Shown: positions 1 through 6,038 of the stretch, one piece after another
Layout: every line of letters begins with the position of its first letter
Position numbering within the stretch: the stretch's first letter is position 1
Assembly: GCA_964349515.1 (NCBI GenBank)
Contig: CAYGHG010000104.1
Span: forward strand, 1-9,050
From: CAYGHG01 sp964349515
GTDB taxonomy: Bacteria > Oederibacteriota > PGYV01 > CAYGHG01
DNA length: 9,050 nt
Reading direction: 5' to 3'
Made by a program: the position numbers and the translations under genes
Notes under the pieces: model-generated
What the model was told of the DNA's origin: nothing
The model's input: the letters and a program-made list of their open reading frames with translations, nothing else
Databases searched by the model: none

Positions 1-103
1 TTACCGGGTATAACAAATTTATTTTATAATTACACATGATTCCTGACAGTATCGTTTCAGGGACACTGTATGTAATAGTGTTTATCACCATTTATAGTAA
101 TTT

Positions 104-143
104 CCTCTCCCCTTTTTGGGGGGGAGAGGCTTTGGTGAGGGGG
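104..143. repeat. GC-rich palindromic intergenic element (copy 1)
   Basis: CCTCTCCCC at 104-112 pairs perfectly with GGGGAGAGG at 121-129, and a GGTGAGGGGG tail follows at 134-143. The same layout, a C-rich/G-rich hairpin followed by GGTGAGGGG, recurs near 3464-3499 and 3714-3746. I recognise it as the common class of intergenic palindromic repeat found in many bacterial genomes. The rest of 1-266 shows no gene I can support: the only sizeable plus-strand frame runs through this repeat and through the terminator. Confidence 0.7.
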
Positions 144-266
144 CTTGTTTTTACAACTATGCCCTTCATAATATCAGAGTTGATGTATTCCCGGTCCAAG
201 GCTACTTACAGAAGGCTTTTCACTTCAGCCGCCGAGTTTTTTGATATTGGTATAATATATAAAAAC

Positions 267-300
267 AAAAAGCCCGCCATCTTTAGGATGGCGGGCTTTT
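267..300 (-). terminator. Rho-independent terminator of the PorV-like unit
   Basis: AGCCCGCCATC at 271-281 and GATGGCGGGCT at 287-297 form a perfect 11-bp stem with a 5-nt loop. The stem extends further by flanking A/T pairs. On the minus strand it is followed by TTTTTGTTTTT, a good U-tract. It begins about 12 nt after the stop codon of the PorV-like gene. The A-run on one side and T-run on the other would also let it work in the plus direction. Confidence 0.92.
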
Positions 301-312
301 GATTATACACCG

Positions 313-1680
313 CTACCGCGGTACCGCGGAAATCTCTTTTGAGTATTCACTCTCTTTATCGTTCGGTCCTACAGACGCCACCACAAAATAACACCTAATC
401 CCGGTTTTCAAAGGCGAGACATTCAGGTAATACCTCTCAGGCGGCAGGACTGTCTTATTCAGTTTGTGGTACTTGCCTCCCGGCTTGTAGCTTATATACA
501 CGTTGTAACCTTTTACATTTTTATCAGGTACTGTTTTACCCTCTTTGTCTTTTACCTTTGCAAGATCCCACATAACAGTTATCTTTTTCTTGTCAGCTTT
601 CAGTTTTACAACCCGCGGCGGTTTTACCTGCACAGGTGTCGGGGTGGGCGTCGGTTCTCCCACGTTTATGGAAAGCCCTACCCTGTGGGACGCCCCCAGG
701 TCGCCGTAAGGTATAAAAGCATAATCAACACCGATATCAACGCCGTCAAAGTTCCTGCTGTATCCAAATCCGGCTGTCAGCCCTGCAAGAGGCCCGAGGT
801 CGCTTATGAACTGGTTTCCGTTAAACCTGTATCCCAGCCTCGGTTTAACAACGTTTCCCTCTATGTTATAAGCGTATTCAACCCCAAAATGAAGCCTGTA
901 GGGCATATTTGCAGGCTGTAAGGGCAGTATGCCGTCTATTGCAAGTTCAAGTTTATCGCGTGGGTCTTCTTCCGGTGTAAAGAGCCGCGGAAATTTATAC
1001 CCTACCCCAAATTTGAGGTTAAGCGGCAGCGGCGCGTCAGGAGCGCCTTCCACCTGGTTCATCTGCATGAAACTTACGTTCTGGAAAACAAGCCCCACGT
1101 CAAACCCCGGCATGTTTGTATTTGCAAGTATTCCTATGTCAAGCGCGGGTATCCACCCCTCTTCCAAAGCCACTTTCTGGTTTATTAATTTTAAAGTGGC
1201 GCCGACTGAGAACATCTTTGCCGCCTGCCAGCTGTATGAAATACCGAGCACAGTACCGCCCGCTCCAAAATACTCATCCCTTGCTTCCTGGTCATACGAG
1301 TAACTTCCGTCAAGTTCTTCTTTCGTTACAAAAACATCCTGTACCCTGACGAGCAGGGCTGTTATGCCTATGGTACCCCAGATATCCAAGCCCAGCTGTT
1401 CAGCCGGGAAACCAACACCGAGGTATTCGTATGTTGTACCGCCAAAGTTTTCATTGTGCATAAAAGAAAACTGGGGATTGACAACTTTTACAAGAGCGCC
1501 GGGGTTCCACCACGCAGCGTCAACAGTGTCAACTATAGCCGTATATGCCTCGCCCATGCCGCAGGCACGTGCGCCTACGCCGAGGTTGAGGTAAGGTGAA
1601 GCAGTAACGCCGCCATACTCTGCCGCGTTAAGCGAAGCTGTGATTAAAACTGCCGCAAAAATTGAGATTAGTTTTTTCAT
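313..1680 (-). CDS. PorV/PorQ-like outer-membrane protein with C-terminal FN3 domain
   Basis: This is a predicted outer-membrane beta-barrel of the PorV/PorQ (UPF0164) type, 455 aa. Residues 1-20 (MKKLISIFAAVLITASLNAA) form a clear Sec signal peptide. The family's N-terminal signature follows at about 35-62: G-A-R-A-C-G-M-G-E-A, then an Asp/Ala stretch ending WWNPGAL. Alternating aromatic/hydrophobic strands run to RVGLSINV at 333-340. A PTPTPTP linker (343-349) leads to a fibronectin type III-like domain (about 353-455, with ITVMWD, GYNVYIS and YFVVASV strands). I chose the ATG at 1680 because GGGGTGA lies 5 nt upstream and the signal peptide starts there. An in-frame ATG at 1716 would overlap the upstream gene and bury the signal peptide. 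The start is 11 nt after the preceding stop, so the two genes are probably co-transcribed. PorV shuttles cargo in type IX secretion, but many relatives have no proven role; the FN3 extension is unusual for the family. Confidence 0.85.
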   Translation of the reverse strand: MKKLISIFAAVLITASLNAAEYGGVTASPYLNLGVGARACGMGEAYTAIVDTVDAAWWNPGALVKVVNPQFSFMHNENFGGTTYEYLGVGFPAEQLGLDIWGTIGITALLVRVQDVFVTKEELDGSYSYDQEARDEYFGAGGTVLGISYSWQAAKMFSVGATLKLINQKVALEEGWIPALDIGILANTNMPGFDVGLVFQNVSFMQMNQVEGAPDAPLPLNLKFGVGYKFPRLFTPEEDPRDKLELAIDGILPLQPANMPYRLHFGVEYAYNIEGNVVKPRLGYRFNGNQFISDLGPLAGLTAGFGYSRNFDGVDIGVDYAFIPYGDLGASHRVGLSINVGEPTPTPTPVQVKPPRVVKLKADKKKITVMWDLAKVKDKEGKTVPDKNVKGYNVYISYKPGGKYHKLNKTVLPPERYYLNVSPLKTGIRCYFVVASVGPNDKESEYSKEISAVPR

Positions 1681-1691
1681 CAGCTTCACCC

Positions 1692-3398
1692 CTATTGCCC
1701 GTATACCGTCGGACATTTATAACAGACAATTATCCGGTACACCCTGTTATCGCCGTCCGGCGTCTTAAGTACGAGATAGTAAAGCCCCGAGACAACTTTT
1801 GTCCCGTTTTTGTTTTTACCGTCCCAGCTGAAATACCCCATGGAGGCCGAGAACACGCCGTCCTTTACAAGCGAACCGTCCATGGAGTAAATTGACACCA
1901 GAGTCCCGTCAGGAACCTGCGCCACTTTGAACAGTCCTGTCCCGTCATTTGGGTTGAAAGGGTTCGGATAAACGTGCGCGGCACCAAGGTCAGCCGGCAT
2001 AGTAGCAGTCGGCGTAGGCGTAGGACTTGTTAGTGCAATTTGAGTTAAATCCGGCGTAGCCGTAGGAGTGGTTGTTGAGGTGGGCATAGGGTCTATGTAA
2101 CCGCAGACCTCTGTCACCTCTGTAAGTAGCTTTTCGTGGTACGAAGCATTGACCGTTGTAGCACGAAGCGTGTCATAACTAGGATCAGTCCCGCAGACAA
2201 CAGGCAGGACCTTATAACAGTAAGTCTGGCCGCCGTTAACTTTTGGTATCGGCACTGAATTGCCGTTTATGTCTATGAAGAAATCTTTATCATCTATGTA
2301 TTCAGAAACACTTGAAGCCACAAGCCCGACAGGCACATAAGGGTCGCCCGTATTGCCCGCGCCTACGGAGCGGTATATGTGATAACCCGTCACAGGCACA
2401 GAGGGTGTCTGCTCAGCAAAAGGAACCGGCGTCCACTGCACGCGCGCGCCTACAGGCATTATCCCTGTATATGCAGTGTTTATAGTAGTGGCAGGCATGT
2501 CATACTCCGGCAGTGCCGAGTCTGCACCCAGAGTAAGGTAATCGTAATACATAATCACCGATCTGGATCCTGACGGAAAACCCTCAGAAGGCATAGGTTC
2601 CCTTGACCACTGAGAAAAATCAGTATCAACAGCGTTGATTATCACATCTGTTATACGTGAAATATTGAAATATGTCCCTGTATAAATATTATACTGGTTT
2701 GCAAGATATTTAAGGGATAACGACAGATGGTTCCTGAATGGCAGCCTGAAAATATCAAGTGGTGTGTCATCAATTTCGGGCTGCACAGCTATTGCCTGGG
2801 ATGTCATGGTCATAGAGCCGTCATAAAGTGACATTTTCTGGTAAACTTCAGCGCCTACTCCAGCGTTTGCGTAACCGTTAAAAAAGTAGTAAAACCTTAT
2901 GTAATCAAAACAGGACCAGTCACCGGCAACAGTAGTAACAGAACCGCATCCTACATTTTGGAAATTTTTCTGCAGCTCAGGGCTTGCAGATACAGCGGCA
3001 TAGTTTGTAAGGCTGAAATACTGGGGAGAGTATGAATTCCTGCCTGTCCAGGTTACCTTAAAAAACTGATCTTGGTTTCCGCCAATTATTGCATTTGGAG
3101 CTCCAATATCTGTATTACCAGCCCCACCATACATAAGACCTGTAGGTATGGGATGGCCTGCTTCATAAGACCCACCCTTCCAACCAAAATAATCATTTTC
3201 AGAACCTACAGGGGGAAACCTATGTGGGATAAGATGTATTGAATCAAAAGCATTTACAAGATTCGGACCATATAAAGGGTTTGTAGCCCAGACAGCAGGG
3301 TCAAAGGCCTGAAGCTCTTTCTTTTCGAGCAGCATAACAACAGTAAAAAACAGTAAAACACTAATAATTACAAGGATATTCAGCCTGGTTCTGTTCAT
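1692..3398 (-). CDS. Exported protein with FN3 region and FlgD-Ig-like C-terminal domain
   Basis: This is a 568-aa secreted or surface protein of unknown specific function. A hydrophobic segment at residues 7-24 after MNRTR acts as a signal peptide or membrane anchor. Residues 30-290 are rich in aromatics and Gly/Asn and match no family I recognise. Residues about 300-405 look like an FN3 domain (VQWTPVP, TGYHIYRSV, QTYCYKVLPV). A Thr/Pro linker spans 438-468. The C-terminus (475-560) is a FlgD-Ig-like domain, with YPNPFNP at 477-483 and the signature WDGKNKNGTKVVSGLYYLVL at 525-544. This domain often acts as a C-terminal sorting or anchoring module in FCB-like bacteria. The ATG at 3398 has an AAGGAG ribosome site 6 nt upstream and a strong promoter just before it. 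It is the first gene of a two-gene unit with the PorV-like protein, which suggests cargo and translocation partner. That pairing is inference. Confidence 0.8.
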   Translation of the reverse strand: MNRTRLNILVIISVLLFFTVVMLLEKKELQAFDPAVWATNPLYGPNLVNAFDSIHLIPHRFPPVGSENDYFGWKGGSYEAGHPIPTGLMYGGAGNTDIGAPNAIIGGNQDQFFKVTWTGRNSYSPQYFSLTNYAAVSASPELQKNFQNVGCGSVTTVAGDWSCFDYIRFYYFFNGYANAGVGAEVYQKMSLYDGSMTMTSQAIAVQPEIDDTPLDIFRLPFRNHLSLSLKYLANQYNIYTGTYFNISRITDVIINAVDTDFSQWSREPMPSEGFPSGSRSVIMYYDYLTLGADSALPEYDMPATTINTAYTGIMPVGARVQWTPVPFAEQTPSVPVTGYHIYRSVGAGNTGDPYVPVGLVASSVSEYIDDKDFFIDINGNSVPIPKVNGGQTYCYKVLPVVCGTDPSYDTLRATTVNASYHEKLLTEVTEVCGYIDPMPTSTTTPTATPDLTQIALTSPTPTPTATMPADLGAAHVYPNPFNPNDGTGLFKVAQVPDGTLVSIYSMDGSLVKDGVFSASMGYFSWDGKNKNGTKVVSGLYYLVLKTPDGDNRVYRIIVCYKCPTVYGQ

Positions 3399-3403
3399 TT
3401 CGC

Positions 3404-3409
3404 GCTCCT
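3404..3409 (-). promoter_or_regulatory. Ribosome binding site of the FlgD-Ig protein gene
   Basis: On the minus strand AAGGAG is followed by 5-6 nt (CGCGAA) and then the ATG at 3398. Together with the promoter upstream it fixes this start and implies a short leader of roughly 20 nt. Confidence 0.8.
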
Positions 3410-3423
3410 TGTCTTTTTTTTAT

Positions 3424-3452
3424 ATTATACAACCATAGAGCTTTTTTTGCAA
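3424..3452 (-). promoter_or_regulatory. Sigma-70-type promoter for the FlgD-Ig/PorV-like unit
   Basis: On the minus strand TTGCAA (3452-3447) is a 4/6 match to the -35 consensus. A spacer of exactly 17 nt follows, then a perfect TATAAT (3429-3424). The spacer starts with an A-tract. The expected start of transcription is near 3417, about 20 nt before the ATG at 3398. This separates the outer-membrane pair from the sugar operon upstream. Confidence 0.75.
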
Positions 3453-3463
3453 TCAAAAGCTTA

Positions 3464-3533
3464 CTCCCTCGCCCTCCGGGAGAGGGCCGGGGTGAGGGGT
3501 ATTATAAATAGTCCCCTTCGGTCGAGGGAGAAA
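3464..3533. repeat. GC-rich palindromic intergenic element (copy 2), ending at the gap
   Basis: The first half (3464-3499) has a C-rich arm, a CCGGG centre, a GAGGG arm and then GGGGTGAGGGG. The second half (3500-3533) contains GTCCCCTTCGGTCGAGGGAG. Positions 3500-3533 match 3809-3842 at 32 of 34 bases. The core at 3481-3498 is the exact reverse complement of 3777-3794, so the two elements carry their cores in opposite orientations. The copy runs directly into the N block. Confidence 0.8.
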
Positions 3534-3633
3534 NNNNNNNNNNNNNNNNNNNNNNNNNNNNNNNNNNNNNNNNNNNNNNNNNNNNNNNNNNNNNNNNNNN
3601 NNNNNNNNNNNNNNNNNNNNNNNNNNNNNNNNN
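3534..3633. other. Assembly gap (100 N)
   Basis: Exactly 100 N, the conventional placeholder for a scaffold gap of unknown size. The bases on its two sides, when joined, reproduce the junction at 3842/3843 exactly (GAGGGAGAAA then AATCACTTTT). The gap therefore falls at a repeat boundary. The true length may be zero, or it may hide further repeat units. Confidence 0.95.
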
Positions 3634-3635
3634 AA

Positions 3636-3713
3636 TCACTTTTTTAAAACAAATTCCTTATAATACTTTATCGTCTCTCTTATCCCTTCCCTCAAACCCC
3701 ACTCCACATATTT
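3636..3713 (-). pseudogene. Orphan second copy of the sugar epimerase/reductase C-terminus
   Basis: Read on the minus strand, this encodes KYVEWGLREGIRETIKYYKE followed by FVLKK and a TGA stop. It is nearly identical to the last 22 residues of the intact epimerase gene at 3845-4828. Positions 3634-3705 match 3843-3914 with two mismatches: 3689, which changes Lys to Glu, and 3696, which is silent. Similarity stops abruptly at about 3706, and the palindromic element at 3714 begins a few bases later. No start codon or upstream gene body is present, so it is a 3' fragment. It could be a tandem-duplication remnant, the tail of a lost paralogue, or an assembly product. Confidence 0.75.
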
Positions 3714-3746
3714 CCTCTCCCTCCGGGAGAGGATTAAGGTGAGGGG
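3714..3746. repeat. GC-rich palindromic intergenic element (copy 3)
   Basis: CCTCTCCC at 3714-3721 pairs with GGGAGAGG at 3725-3732 (8-bp stem, 3-nt loop), followed by the GGTGAGGGG tail. It has the same architecture as the copies at 104-143 and 3464-3499. It abuts the orphan epimerase tail. Confidence 0.75.
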
Positions 3747-3784
3747 TTTTTGTTCTTTATTAAGAAGAAAGAACTTCCCTCACC
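3738..3784. terminator. Long two-part hairpin downstream of the sugar operon
   Basis: GGTGAGGG (3738-3745) pairs with CCCTCACC (3777-3784). Inside it GTTCTTT (3752-3758) pairs with AAAGAAC (3768-3774) around a 9-nt loop. It lies 60-110 nt past the stop of the last sugar gene. It lacks a clean U-tract on the minus strand, so a role in termination or mRNA 3'-end protection is only a possibility. Confidence 0.4.
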
Positions 3785-3842
3785 CCGGCCCTCTACCCCT
3801 CAAAGGGGTACTATAAAGAGTCCCCTTCGGTCGAGGGAGAAA
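3777..3842. repeat. GC-rich palindromic intergenic element (copy 4, inverted core)
   Basis: The core at 3777-3794 is the exact reverse complement of 3481-3498. Next to it TACCCC (3794-3799) and GGGGTA (3805-3810) form a perfect 6-bp hairpin. The tail 3809-3842 is a direct copy of 3500-3533. The element ends 2 nt before the stop codon of the epimerase gene and is the immediate 3' end of the sugar operon. Confidence 0.75.
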
Positions 3843-3844
3843 AA

Positions 3845-4828
3845 TCACTTTTTTAAAACAAATTCCTTATAATACTTTATCGTCTCTCTTATCCCTTTCC
3901 TCAACCCCCACTCCGCCTTAAATCCTGTCATTTCTTTTGCTTTTGTATTGTCTGACGCCCTTCTTTCGTAGCCTTCAGCCATTGATGTATCATAAACAGC
4001 TTCTATTTGAAGCCCTGACTCTTCTATGATTGTCTGCGCTATTTCTTTTACGCTGTGCTCGGAATCACTGCCTATGTTTACAGGCTCTGCGGTTGTGCTT
4101 TTTTCCGCTATTTCCAGCATGCCGCGCACCGCGTCTTTCACATACAAAAGCGACCTGGTCTGGTTTCCGCTTCCCCAGACCTTGATTTTACCGTCAGCTG
4201 AACTAAAAACTTTGTTTATCAGCCCTGCCACTATATGCGCCTCTTCTATGCCAAATTTATCCCTCGGCCCGTAAGTATTAAACGGCCTCACAACCGTACA
4301 TTTTACATTTTTATATTTTTGCAGGTACCGGGCAGACAGCTCCAGCGCCCTCTTTGCCCAGCCATAGCCCTCGTTTGTCTCCTCAGGCTCTCCTCTGAAA
4401 CCCTCTGACTCAGGGGTGGGTATTATTGCGTCATGAGGATAAACACAGGCCGAGCTGACAAAAAGCGCGCTTTTTACCCCTGCTTCAATAACCGACTTTG
4501 TGACCGCTGAAGTCATAAGCAGGTTATCGGCATAAATCCCCGCCATATTGGACATATTGTACCTGATGCCGCCCACCCGTGCCGCAAGATGCATAACCAT
4601 ATCCGCGCCCTTAAAAGCCTCAGTACACTCTTTATGGTCAAAAAGCTCTGTCTTTCTGAACTTTATTCTGCCTTTAAGCGGGCTTGTCTTTAAATGTCCC
4701 TCAGTACCTGAAGCACATAAAACCTCCGCCCCCCTTAAACACAGCTCCTCACAAAGATGCGAGCCTATAAACCCGCTCCCCCCCGTGACAACTATCCTCC
4801 TGCCGCTGTAATAACCGCTGCCCGTCAT
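3845..4828 (-). CDS. GDP-fucose-synthase-type epimerase/4-reductase (possible GDP-colitose synthase)
   Basis: This is a 327-aa extended short-chain dehydrogenase (NAD-dependent epimerase/dehydratase family), the usual length for GDP-L-fucose synthase. The Rossmann motif TGGSGFIG is at 15-22, and the fucose-synthase-like AARVGGIRYN is at 82-91. The catalytic set is visible: S126, C128 (SSACVYP), Y155 and K159 (YGWAK), and H198. The spacings C128-Y155 (27), Y155-K159 (4) and Y155-H198 (43) equal those I recall for E. coli fucose synthase C109/Y136/K140/H179. The residues for C5 epimerisation and C4 reduction thus appear intact. WGSGNQTRSLLYVKD (218-232) is the usual substrate-side motif. The ATG at 4828 follows the upstream TGA with one base between and has AAGGG upstream, so the genes are coupled. 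Given the upstream 3-dehydratase candidate, the product may be GDP-L-colitose or a related 3,6-dideoxy sugar; GDP-L-fucose is the alternative. The last ~75 bp are duplicated downstream. Confidence 0.85.
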   Translation of the reverse strand: MTGSGYYSGRRIVVTGGSGFIGSHLCEELCLRGAEVLCASGTEGHLKTSPLKGRIKFRKTELFDHKECTEAFKGADMVMHLAARVGGIRYNMSNMAGIYADNLLMTSAVTKSVIEAGVKSALFVSSACVYPHDAIIPTPESEGFRGEPEETNEGYGWAKRALELSARYLQKYKNVKCTVVRPFNTYGPRDKFGIEEAHIVAGLINKVFSSADGKIKVWGSGNQTRSLLYVKDAVRGMLEIAEKSTTAEPVNIGSDSEHSVKEIAQTIIEESGLQIEAVYDTSMAEGYERRASDNTKAKEMTGFKAEWGLRKGIRETIKYYKEFVLKK

Positions 4829-4829
4829 A

Positions 4830-6038
4830 TCACAGCCCTTTCAGGCTTTTTTCAAAAGCCAGTTCTATAATCTTAATTTCTTCATCACCGATATACTGAT
4901 GGCAGCCTATGTAAAAGCCGTTTGCCCCCGCGTACTCGGCATTATCAAGCCTGCCCTCATATAAGTTTTTATAACCGCTGTAGGCCGGCTGGTGCAGAGG
5001 TATGCATCCAAAAAGAGGCCTGCTCTCCACCATATTTTCTTTGAGCCGTTTGCGCAGTTCAAGCCTGCTTATTGCGGCCGGTTTTTTTATGACCAGAGGG
5101 TAAGCGAGATAGCTCACGTTTTCATCGTATGCAGGAAGCTCAAGAGTGCCGGAAAATTTCTGCAGTTTTTCATTCAGCGCCCTCACGTTGGCGCGCCTTT
5201 TTTTCAGGTTATCCTCCATCTTGTCAAGCTGTACCAGCCCGAGCGCCGCCTGAAACTCCATTGTTTTAAAATTATAACCTATCACTTCATGGGTAAAGCG
5301 CGGGTCCATATCGCGGCCGTCAGAGGGCTCTTTCGGGCAGTTTCCCGTGTTTCTCACACATTCATTGCAGTCACACGCCCTGCCGTTTGCCTTTATCTGC
5401 CTCACAAGATTCGCAAGCTCCCTGTCATCAGTTACAACAGCTCCCATCTCGCCTGCCTGTATGTTGTGAGCAATGTAAAACGAAAAATCAGCCATTATAG
5501 AAAACTGCCCGGCATTTTTGCCTGATATTTGTGTGCCGTGCGCCTGCGCCGCATCCTCAAATACAAGCAGGTTATATTTATCCGCAACTCTGCGTATCCC
5601 TTCCATGTCACAACCGTAACCCATCAGATGAACAGGCAGTATCAGCGAGTACCCCTCAGGGCCGGTTTCCCGGATTTTTGCCTCTATTGTTTCGGGGGTT
5701 ATGTTAAAAGAGCCTTTGCCAATGTCCGCGAAAACAGGCTCCAATCCTGCAATAACAACAGCGTTTACCGTTGATATGTATGTGAGGGGTGTCGTTATGA
5801 CTTTTGTACCTTTTTTTATCCTGCCCGAGTATATGAGGCTCATCAGCCCGGCTATCAGCGCGGATGTACCGGACGATACCGCGATACAGTATTTCACCCC
5901 TGTATTTGCAGCAAACTCCTGCTCAAAACGCCTGACCATAGGGCCCTCGGTGATTTTGCCGCTGTCTATTACTTTAATCAGTGCCTCGCGCTCCTCAACG
6001 CCTATGCGCAGGTCTCCGACATGTATCATCGCGGCCAC
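4830..6038 (-). CDS. DegT-fold sugar 3-dehydratase, E1/RfbH-like, with His in place of the PLP lysine
   Basis: This 402-aa fold-type I PLP enzyme belongs to the DegT/DnrJ/EryC1/StrS group. Visible family motifs are SSGTSALIAGL (55-65), the Asp at EDAAQAHG (161-168) and the GEMG cofactor loop (196-199). The lysine that normally binds PLP is replaced by His191 (FSFYIAHN). That change marks the 3-dehydratases ColD and E1/RfbH rather than aminotransferases. A cysteine cluster (C222, C224, C227, C234) follows. His191 to C222 is 31 residues, the same as His220 to C251 in the iron-sulfur enzyme E1 as I recall it. The first E1 ligand (C193) would fall at Ala164, so the ligand set differs. The enzyme likely removes the C3 hydroxyl of GDP-4-keto-6-deoxymannose using PMP. 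The GTG at 6038 overlaps the gmd stop by one base; the ATG at 6029 is a possible alternative. An electron-donating reductase is not seen here. General annotation would call it an aminotransferase, which His191 argues against. Confidence 0.8.
   Translation of the reverse strand: MAAMIHVGDLRIGVEEREALIKVIDSGKITEGPMVRRFEQEFAANTGVKYCIAVSSGTSALIAGLMSLIYSGRIKKGTKVITTPLTYISTVNAVVIAGLEPVFADIGKGSFNITPETIEAKIRETGPEGYSLILPVHLMGYGCDMEGIRRVADKYNLLVFEDAAQAHGTQISGKNAGQFSIMADFSFYIAHNIQAGEMGAVVTDDRELANLVRQIKANGRACDCNECVRNTGNCPKEPSDGRDMDPRFTHEVIGYNFKTMEFQAALGLVQLDKMEDNLKKRRANVRALNEKLQKFSGTLELPAYDENVSYLAYPLVIKKPAAISRLELRKRLKENMVESRPLFGCIPLHQPAYSGYKNLYEGRLDNAEYAGANGFYIGCHQYIGDEEIKIIELAFEKSLKGL

Larger units (their letters stand above)
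3634..3914. repeat. 209-bp-period direct repeat (gene tail plus palindromic element)
   Basis: The block 3634-3705 recurs at 3843-3914 with a 209-bp offset and two mismatches. The end of the unit (3809-3842) recurs before the N block at 3500-3533 with two mismatches. If the N block is ignored, the order is unit end, full unit (3634-3842), unit start: a partial tandem array. The unit consists of the epimerase 3' end followed, in the direction of transcription, by the intergenic palindrome. Confidence 0.8.

Noticed and set aside
36..302. Plus-strand 88-codon open frame with hydrophobic N-terminus
   Set aside because: It runs through the palindromic element at 104-143 and ends inside the terminator hairpin. 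It has no convincing ribosome site, and its C-terminus is simply the translated terminator stem.
316..329. Perfect 14-bp palindrome CCGCGGTACCGCGG
   Set aside because: It encodes the last Ala-Val-Pro-Arg codons of the PorV-like gene and can be explained by coding. With the strong terminator just downstream there is no need for a regulatory role.
466..1595. Several plus-strand open frames of 76-151 codons opposite the PorV-like gene
   Set aside because: They are antisense to a gene with a clear signal peptide and family signature, and their composition shows no domain or start signal.
3464..3842. CRISPR array
   Set aside because: Repeats are few, imperfect, self-complementary and of mixed orientation, with a gene tail as the 'spacer'. 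No cas gene is present.
4992..5525. Plus-strand 177-codon frame
   Set aside because: It is antisense to the dehydratase gene, whose motifs are conserved throughout; the antisense frame is a codon-composition artefact.
4830..6038. Aminotransferase (perosamine-synthase-like) for the DegT-fold gene
   Set aside because: The general fold fits, but the cofactor lysine is His191 and a cysteine cluster is present, both pointing to a 3-dehydratase.
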